Shown here: positions 39,379 through 46,483 of the stretch, piece after piece
Numbering within the stretch: position 1 is the first letter of the stretch
How the letters are laid out: each line of letters starts with the position of its first letter
Assembly: GCA_022824525.1 (NCBI GenBank)
Contig: JAJDZT010000127.1
Coordinates: forward strand, 1-46,483
Length of the DNA stretch: 46,483 nucleotides
Origin: Silicimonas sp.
GTDB lineage: Bacteria > Pseudomonadota > Alphaproteobacteria > Rhodobacterales > Rhodobacteraceae
Direction of reading: 5' to 3'
Notes under the pieces: generated by a model
What the model was told of the DNA's origin: nothing
What the model saw: only the letters and a program-made list of their open reading frames with translations
Database searches by the model: none
Translations under genes and position numbers: made by a program

Positions 39379-39397
39379 GGGGTCACCTCATGCGGGT
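39336..39397. repeat. direct repeat covering the sucA start (remnant copy)
   Basis: This is the second copy of 38371-38431, located about 965 bp upstream on the coding strand of the operon. It spans the ATGA overlap between the DUF805 gene and the micro-ORF. The two copies bracket the sulfotransferase and the small-protein gene. Confidence 0.9.
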
Positions 39398-39884
39398 TGG
39401 GACCGTATTTGTTGGGGCCGGGTTCGGAGGGGCGAGTGAGCCACCAGAGCAGCAGCAACAGGGAGGATCCAAGAACGCCAAGGGCGGCGAGTTGGAGAAA
39501 TGAACTCAAGAAAGGTATCGGCTCGGCGCCGGCAACGTCTGCGACGGCCACGATAGCCAGCCAAAGCACATATGCCGCAGCCAAGGAAACAGGGGCGGCC
39601 GCGTAGGGCAGTGTCTGCCACCATCCAGAGCGTCCGATGTCGTGTAAGCGCCGCGCTGTCACGGCCAACGTTGGGATTAGAGTGGCCAGAGCAAACATGG
39701 AGGTGAGAATTGTGGGTTCGACTCCACTTGGGTCGGCGGACCACGTCATCTGTTCGATGGCGGAAAGTGCGAGGTTGCTTGCCAAGACAAAGAGCACAAA
39801 CCACCAATATTCGGACCGCACGGCGCGCCCAGAGAAATCGAAGTACCTTCGGAAACAGGTACTGATTGCTTCGGCAAAACCCAT
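39375..39884 (-). CDS. DUF805 membrane protein
   Basis: A 169-residue protein with the DUF805 opening FRRYFDFSGRAVRSEYWWF and the motif VTARRLHDIGRSGWW between membrane segments. About four membrane passes are visible. The function of DUF805 is unknown; the protein resides in the inner membrane. ATG 39884 is the family-type start; the frame extends back to 39962 with a TTG, but this part is unlikely to be translated. Its stop overlaps the micro-ORF start. Confidence 0.85.
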   Translation of the reverse strand: MGFAEAISTCFRRYFDFSGRAVRSEYWWFVLFVLASNLALSAIEQMTWSADPSGVEPTILTSMFALATLIPTLAVTARRLHDIGRSGWWQTLPYAAAPVSLAAAYVLWLAIVAVADVAGAEPIPFLSSFLQLAALGVLGSSLLLLLWWLTRPSEPGPNKYGPNPHEVTP

Positions 39885-39948
39885 CACGTGCCTCCCGCCC
39901 GGTATGCACCACCAGGCGTTGCCCGCAGTATTATGGAACGACCCAGTC

Positions 39949-40047
39949 TCATGCGCGTTCAATTGCGGGCAGGCGGGTCTGTTCGGCGATGTGGGAATTT
40001 GTGTCGAACTCGGCCGCTACGGCGTTGTCACGTGACTGGTCTCTCAT
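39949..40047 (-). CDS. possible 32-residue small protein
   Basis: The frame has a good ribosome site on the minus strand (GAGAGGAAAG, about 5 bases before ATG 40047). The product is hydrophilic, with both charges, and no motif. It lies in the 250-bp gap between sucD and DUF805. It may be a real small gene or a leader. Apart from it and the hairpin at 40092 the gap holds nothing that I can name. Confidence 0.35.
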   Translation of the reverse strand: MRDQSRDNAVAAEFDTNSHIAEQTRLPAIERA

Positions 40048-40091
40048 TTGTTCTTTCCTCTCGCCGTATCATCCGATCGGGTTGAACCTAA

Positions 40092-40111
40092 GGGGCCGGT
40101 TGTCCGGCCCC
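40092..40111 (-). terminator. GC-rich hairpin after sucD
   Basis: GGGGCCGG and CCGGCCCC form a perfect 8-bp stem with loop TTGT, 23 bp past the sucD stop. The minus-strand sequence after it is TTAGGTT, a poor T-run. It may slow or partly end transcription between sucCD and the sucAB part. Confidence 0.5.
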
Positions 40112-40133
40112 GGATATGTTTGTCGCGCGGCCC

Positions 40134-41015
40134 TTAGCCGATCGCCTCCAGCATCGCCTCGCCCAGACCTGCCGGGCTGTCGGCCACGACGATGCCTGCC
40201 GAGCGCATGGCTTCGATCTTGTCATCTGCGCCGCCCTTGCCACCGGCCACGATCGCGCCCGCGTGACCCATCCGGCGGCCCGGAGGCGCCGTGCGGCCTG
40301 CGATGAACCCGGCGACGGGTTTGGAGCGGCCCTTCTTGGCTTCGTCCTTCAGGAACTGTGCCGCTTCTTCCTCTGCCGAGCCGCCGATCTCGCCGATCAT
40401 GATGATCGACTGCGTCTCGTCATCGGCGAGGAACCATTCGAGCACGTCGAGATGTTCCGTTCCCTTGATCGGGTCGCCGCCGATGCCGACGCAGGTCGAC
40501 TGGCCAAGGCCAACGTCAGACGTCTGTTTCACGGCCTCGTAGGTCAGTGTCCCCGACCGGCTTACAACACCGACGGATCCCTTCTTGTGGATGTGGCCCG
40601 GCATGATGCCGATCTTGCACTCATCCGGCGTGATGACGCCCGGGCAGTTGGGGCCGACGAGGATGCTGTCGGAGCCTTCGAGCGCCCGCTTCACTGCCAT
40701 CATGTCAAGCACCGGGATGCCTTCGGTGATGGCGACGATCACGGGAATTTCGGCGTCGATGGCTTCGAGGATCGAGTCCGCTGCAAACGGTGGCGGGACG
40801 TAGATCACGGTCGCGTTCGCGCCAGTTTTTGCCACCGCTTCATGGCAGGAATTGAAGACCGGTAGGTTCAGATGCTCCTGCCCGCCTTTGCCGGGGGTGA
40901 CGCCGCCGACCATGTTCGTGCCGTACTCAATGGCCTGTTCCGAATGAAAAGTGCCCTGAGAGCCGGTGAAGCCCTGGCAGATGACCTTGGTGTTCTTGTT
41001 GATGAGGACGGACAT
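40134..41015 (-). CDS. sucD: succinyl-CoA synthetase alpha subunit
   Basis: A 293-residue subunit that carries the phosphohistidine. The CoA-binding N-domain opens with [17 protein letters not shown], and the catalytic His is in [16 protein letters not shown] is another family motif. With SucC it makes ATP or GTP from succinyl-CoA. It follows a lipoprotein gene by 12 bp, so sucC, the lipoprotein and sucD are probably co-transcribed. Confidence 0.97.
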   Translation of the reverse strand: MSVLINKNTKVICQGFTGSQGTFHSEQAIEYGTNMVGGVTPGKGGQEHLNLPVFNSCHEAVAKTGANATVIYVPPPFAADSILEAIDAEIPVIVAITEGIPVLDMMAVKRALEGSDSILVGPNCPGVITPDECKIGIMPGHIHKKGSVGVVSRSGTLTYEAVKQTSDVGLGQSTCVGIGGDPIKGTEHLDVLEWFLADDETQSIIMIGEIGGSAEEEAAQFLKDEAKKGRSKPVAGFIAGRTAPPGRRMGHAGAIVAGGKGGADDKIEAMRSAGIVVADSPAGLGEAMLEAIG

Positions 41016-41027
41016 GTAGGGCCTTTC

Positions 41028-41531
41028 TTATTCCACGATCAGCATCATCAGCTCGTCAGTGCCATCGACATCGCGGGCAAAGACAAGGCTGGGCGTGCCA
41101 GGTGCGATCACGACACTGTCGAGATCAGGGACGGAGACCGCGCGGGCGTTCGAGTGCCGGGCGCGGACGAAACGGTTGTAAGCGTTCGCAAGCTGCGGGT
41201 CGCGCTGGACGAAGACGAGACATGCGGGTTCGCTGGGTTCGTTGATGACGGCGACCATGGGGCGACGCGGATGGGCGTAGCCGAACATTTTCGAGCGCCG
41301 GTCTGTAACGAGGAGTTTGTAGCCGTCCGCCTTCAGTGCAGCCGTGACCCGACCCGGCTGGGCGCGGTTCCGGTAGCAATACTTGTCGAAGGTGCGGATC
41401 GCGACGCTGGTGTCGACGCGCGGTACGACTTCGGCGTCCATCGCGGCAAGGTCGGCCGCAGCGCCGAGGTCCACGCGGGTGCTGCAGGCGGTGAGGGCTA
41501 AAAACGAGACTATCAGGACAAGGTATTTCAT
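41028..41531 (-). CDS. putative lipoprotein between sucC and sucD
   Basis: A 167-residue protein with a signal peptide and lipobox LTAC (Cys16). The mature part has a conserved-looking cysteine-rich portion (KYCYRNRAQ and EPACLVF) that could form a disulfide. I do not recognise the family. The gene sits between the two subunits of one enzyme, 12 bp upstream of sucD, and may be translated from the same message. The 119-bp gap to sucC holds a strong hairpin. Confidence 0.7.
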   Translation of the reverse strand: MKYLVLIVSFLALTACSTRVDLGAAADLAAMDAEVVPRVDTSVAIRTFDKYCYRNRAQPGRVTAALKADGYKLLVTDRRSKMFGYAHPRRPMVAVINEPSEPACLVFVQRDPQLANAYNRFVRARHSNARAVSVPDLDSVVIAPGTPSLVFARDVDGTDELMMLIVE

Positions 41532-41606
41532 GCTCGGCTCTCAGTATTCAGAAATAATTTGGGATATTGTCGATTGCGTTAGTCGGCGCTCCGTGCGCTC
41601 GGCGCT

Positions 41607-41629
41607 TGAAACGTCCGCTGGACGTTTCA
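41607..41629. repeat. perfect hairpin between sucC and the lipoprotein gene
   Basis: TGAAACGTCC and GGACGTTTCA form a perfect 10-bp stem around the loop GCT, about 22 bp past the sucC stop. There is no T-run. The element could be a processing or stability element in the mRNA, or a mobile palindromic repeat. The rest of the gap is unremarkable. Confidence 0.75.
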
Positions 41630-41650
41630 CCGGCCGCGCCGGATCGCGTC

Positions 41651-42844
41651 TCACCCCTTCACCGCCTTCACGATCTTCTCGGCCCCGTCCTTCAGGTCGT
41701 CAGCCGCGATCACGTCCACGTCGCTTTCATTGATGATGCGCTTGCCTTCTTCCACGTTCGTGCCTTCGAGCCGCACGACGAGCGGCACCTGAAGACCGAC
41801 CTCTTTCACAGCGGCAACGACGCCCTCGGCGATCACGTCACAGCGCATGATGCCGCCGAAGATGTTGACGAGGATGCCTTTCACCTGCGGGTCGGAGGTG
41901 ATGATCTTGAAGGCTTCCGTTACTTTTTCCTTCGTCGCACCGCCGCCCACATCGAGGAAGTTGGCAGGCTCGGCGCCGTAGAGCTTGATGATGTCCATCG
42001 TCGCCATGGCGAGGCCCGCGCCGTTGACCATGCAGCCGATTTCGCCATCAAGCGCGATGTAGTTCAGATCGTACTTGGAGGCTTCGAGTTCCTTCGGGTC
42101 TTCTTCCGTCGTATCGCGCAACTCCATGATATCCGGATGGCGGTAGAGCGCGTTTGAATCGAAGCCCATCTTGGCGTCGAGGCATTTGAGATCGCCCGCG
42201 TCGGTGACGATGAGCGGGTTGATCTCCAGCATCTCCATGTCCTTCTCGATGAAGAGCTTGTAGAGCGTGCCCATGAGTTTGACGCATTGTTTGACCTGCG
42301 CCCCTTCGAGGCCGAGAGCAAACGCAATCCGGCGCCCGTGATAGGCCTGATATCCGGTCGCAGGATCGACGCTGAAGGAAAGGATCTTCTCGGGCGTCTC
42401 TTCGGCCACTTCTTCGATGTCCATGCCGCCCTCGGTGGATGCCACGAAGCTGACCCGTGACGTGCCGCGGTCGACGAGCAGGGCGAGATACATCTCCGTC
42501 TGGATGCCGGAGCCGTCTTCGATGTAGATGCGGTTTACCTGTTTGCCGACTTCGCCGGTCTGCTTGGTGACAAGCGTCCGGCCCAGCATGCGACGGGTTT
42601 CTTCGGCGGCTTCTTCCACCGATTTGGTGATACGCACGCCGCCCTTGTCGCCGGCATCAGCTTCCTTGAAAGTGCCTTTGCCGCGACCGCCGGCATGGAT
42701 TTGCGCCTTCACGACCCAAACCGGACCATCAAGGGCACCTGCCGCCGTTTTGGCTTCTTCCGCTCTCAGAACGACGCGCCCATCAGCAACGGGAGCACCT
42801 GCGTCACGCAACAGGCCTTTCGCCTGATACTCGTGGATATTCAT
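41651..42844 (-). CDS. sucC: succinyl-CoA synthetase beta subunit
   Basis: A 397-residue ATP-grasp subunit. The first residues [18 protein letters not shown], the [12 protein letters not shown] nucleotide loop and the C-terminal [14 protein letters not shown] motif are diagnostic. Which nucleotide it uses cannot be read from the sequence with confidence. It is the first gene of the sucCD part and lies behind the promoter and palindromes at 42907-42984. AAGGG lies about 8 bases before the ATG. Confidence 0.97.
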   Translation of the reverse strand: MNIHEYQAKGLLRDAGAPVADGRVVLRAEEAKTAAGALDGPVWVVKAQIHAGGRGKGTFKEADAGDKGGVRITKSVEEAAEETRRMLGRTLVTKQTGEVGKQVNRIYIEDGSGIQTEMYLALLVDRGTSRVSFVASTEGGMDIEEVAEETPEKILSFSVDPATGYQAYHGRRIAFALGLEGAQVKQCVKLMGTLYKLFIEKDMEMLEINPLIVTDAGDLKCLDAKMGFDSNALYRHPDIMELRDTTEEDPKELEASKYDLNYIALDGEIGCMVNGAGLAMATMDIIKLYGAEPANFLDVGGGATKEKVTEAFKIITSDPQVKGILVNIFGGIMRCDVIAEGVVAAVKEVGLQVPLVVRLEGTNVEEGKRIINESDVDVIAADDLKDGAEKIVKAVKG

Positions 42845-42906
42845 GCGAAAGGCCCTTTTTTAGTTTGAAACTGCTCGTAGCCTTGCCACGATTCCGTTTC
42901 GAATAA

Positions 42907-42935
42907 ATTATGTTTTTTGCAGAGTTGGCGTGAAA
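42907..42935 (-). promoter_or_regulatory. probable promoter of sucC
   Basis: On the minus strand TTTCAC (42930-42935) and CATAAT (42907-42912) are separated by 17 bp. The predicted start near 42900 gives a 56-base leader. The surroundings are AT-rich compared with the rest of the window. Confidence 0.5.
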
Positions 42936-42955
42936 CTCGGCAAAAAGCGCTTTTC

Positions 42956-42984
42956 GTGATCACAGCAAATTTTTGTGTGATCAC
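42956..42984. promoter_or_regulatory. paired GTGATCAC operators 21 bp apart
   Basis: The identical 8-bp palindrome GTGATCAC occurs at 42956-42963 and 42977-42984. The centres are 21 bp apart, two helical turns, so two dimers would sit on one DNA face. They lie upstream of the sucC promoter (about -60 and -81) and close to the start of the divergent FkbM gene. I do not know the regulator. Confidence 0.7.
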
Positions 42985-43004
42985 ATTCGGATAAACTGGG
43001 GAGA

Positions 43005-43816
43005 TTGTCAATTTGGTCGCGGACTGCAAAGGTGGCCAAAAGCGACGGGGCAGACGACGTGAACGAGTACGAAATGATGGTCAGGCGGCTGATGGCCGAA
43101 GGACCAAGGCGGCTGAGGCGCGAGCTTCGCGCAAACCTGCCGCTGACGCGCATGCAGTACGGCGATACGGACCTGATGGTGTCGCCAAGCCGAAACTACA
43201 CCGAGTTTGTTCTCTGGCGGCGCGGACGCCCGCCCGAGCACCGAGCAACGCAGCATCTGCGCAAGTTGTATGAAGGTAGCGATGTCACAGTTGTGGACGT
43301 TGGGGCAAATGCCGGGATCTTCTCTCTTCCGATTGCGAAGGGGGCCGGGACGAACGCGCGTTTCCTGATGATTGAGCCCAACCCCGAGATGCTGGCGCGC
43401 CTCAGAGCCAATATTGCGCTGAACGGATTGGCAGATGTCGTGGTGGAAGAGGCTGCCATCGGTGACGAGGAGGGACGGGCGAATTTGTTCTTCTCACCGA
43501 ATGGCAATCCCGGAGAAGCCCGGCTTGGCGTCTCTTTCAGCGAAGATGCAGGGGGTATCGACGTTCCCGTTGTCACGCTGCCGGGCTTGGCGACAAAGCA
43601 TGAACTGACTGAAATCGACTTGCTCAAGGTGGACGTCGAGGGGATGGAGGATCGTGTAATTCTGCCGGCTCTTCAGGACGACCGGTTGACGGTGCGGAGA
43701 ATCTACTTCGAGGATTCCCACAGCGAGCATTGGAACGCGGATATCGTCAGCGAGTTGAAGAAGTCCGGGTATTCCGAAGAAACGCGCTTCGGAGACAACG
43801 CGCTTTACGTGCTTGG

Positions 43817-43820
<4 letters not shown>
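43005..43820 (+). CDS. FkbM-family methyltransferase
   Basis: A 271-residue SAM-dependent enzyme. The motif VVDVGANAGIFSLPIAKGAG is the SAM-binding loop, and FLMIEPNPEML with DLLKVDVEGMED are FkbM signatures. The family O-methylates sugars, lipids or antibiotics; the substrate here is unknown. The given start is TTG with a very close GGGGAG; GTG 43032 or ATG 43074 are reasonable alternatives. It is divergent from sucC, and its stop overlaps that of the convergent glycosyltransferase. Confidence 0.82.
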
Positions 43821-46285
<2,465 letters not shown>

Positions 46286-46361
46286 GTCAGTCCTTTCCGG
46301 AGGTGTCTTACCTCCTCAGCCATGCGCTCTGAAATTTTCCGGAGGGGTGTAGCCCAATTTG

Positions 46362-46415
46362 TTGACATCGGCGATTTTTGCGAGCTTTTTCTGTAGTTGG
46401 CGTGTGTCTGTCAAC
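46362..46415. promoter_or_regulatory. two opposed TTGACA boxes between divergent genes
   Basis: GTTGACA (46361-46367) on the plus strand and its inverse TGTCAAC (46409-46415) face each other. As -35 elements they would serve the gene starting at 46470 and the secreted-protein gene respectively, with overlapping -10 regions. The -10 sequences are weak, so the call is tentative. Confidence 0.3.
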
Positions 46416-46469
46416 GACCGGACGAATCGGTCGGCGGCGCGCTTTCAGAGGCAAAGGGCAGGAGCGCGA

Positions 46470-46483
46470 ATGATGATGCGGGA
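46470..46483 (+). CDS. 5' end of the next gene (partial)
   Basis: The last 14 bases read ATG ATG ATG CGG GA, preceded by GCAGGAG, a good ribosome site 5-6 bases upstream. Only about four residues are visible, so the product cannot be named. In related genomes a succinate dehydrogenase or other TCA gene is found close to mdh, but this is not evidence for its identity here. Confidence 0.4.

Noticed and set aside
46470..46483. Naming the last partial gene sdhC
   Set aside because: Only four codons are visible, and the expectation comes from gene order in related genomes, not from the sequence.

Overview
The window looks like a chromosomal segment of an alphaproteobacterium of the Rhodobacteraceae (Roseobacter group). 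The main reasons are an F1-only atpHAGDC operon separated from F0, PhaR, PCu(A)C and SCO copper chaperones, the mdh-sucCD-sucAB-lpdA arrangement, and moderately high GC. This assignment rests on gene content and protein style, not on a database search. I see no rRNA, tRNA, CRISPR array, prophage or insertion sequence. The only RNA gene found is the small bacterial SRP RNA.

Layout. 1-1.2 kb: the tail of an unknown gene, then rsgA (minus). 1.3-1.45 kb: SRP RNA with its promoter (minus). 1.5-6.1 kb: a GGDEF/EAL cyclic-di-GMP protein, nudC, an SRPBCC protein and a membrane protein. 6.3-10 kb: ftsW-murG-murC, a fragment of the division and cell-wall cluster. 10-12.6 kb: adenosine kinase and nth (minus), divergent from an AraC-HTH/alkyltransferase. 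12.7-14.9 kb: envelope genes for an OmpA-like lipoprotein, a periplasmic rhodanese and a LysM protein. 15-20.3 kb: clpA, gloB (with an apparent frameshift), a methyltransferase and hypothetical genes. 20.7-25.5 kb: atpHAGDC. 25.6-30.3 kb: a two-TM protein with a Met-rich loop, sco, pcuC, hemE, hemC and phaR. The copper and heme genes probably serve respiratory oxidases. 30.3-32 kb: a caspase-fold protein that lacks its catalytic residues. 32-45.7 kb: the TCA-cycle locus on the minus strand (mdh, sucC, sucD, sucA, sucB, lpdA), interrupted by accessory genes. 45.9 kb to the end: a small secreted protein and the first codons of the next gene.

How it fits together. The TCA, F1-ATPase, heme and copper-chaperone genes form a respiratory neighbourhood. 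The TCA locus carries most of the unexpected structure. A sulfotransferase, a family-2 glycosyltransferase and an FkbM methyltransferase lie inside it. The 5' end of sucA is duplicated about 965 bp upstream of the real gene, giving a chain of overlapping ATGA micro-ORFs. Two identical GTGATCAC palindromes spaced exactly 21 bp apart lie between sucC and its divergent neighbour.

Best second-look items: the sucA leader duplication, the twin palindrome, the dead caspase domain, the gloB frameshift, and several intergenic repeats. I did not find a clear defence island or a wholly new multi-gene system.
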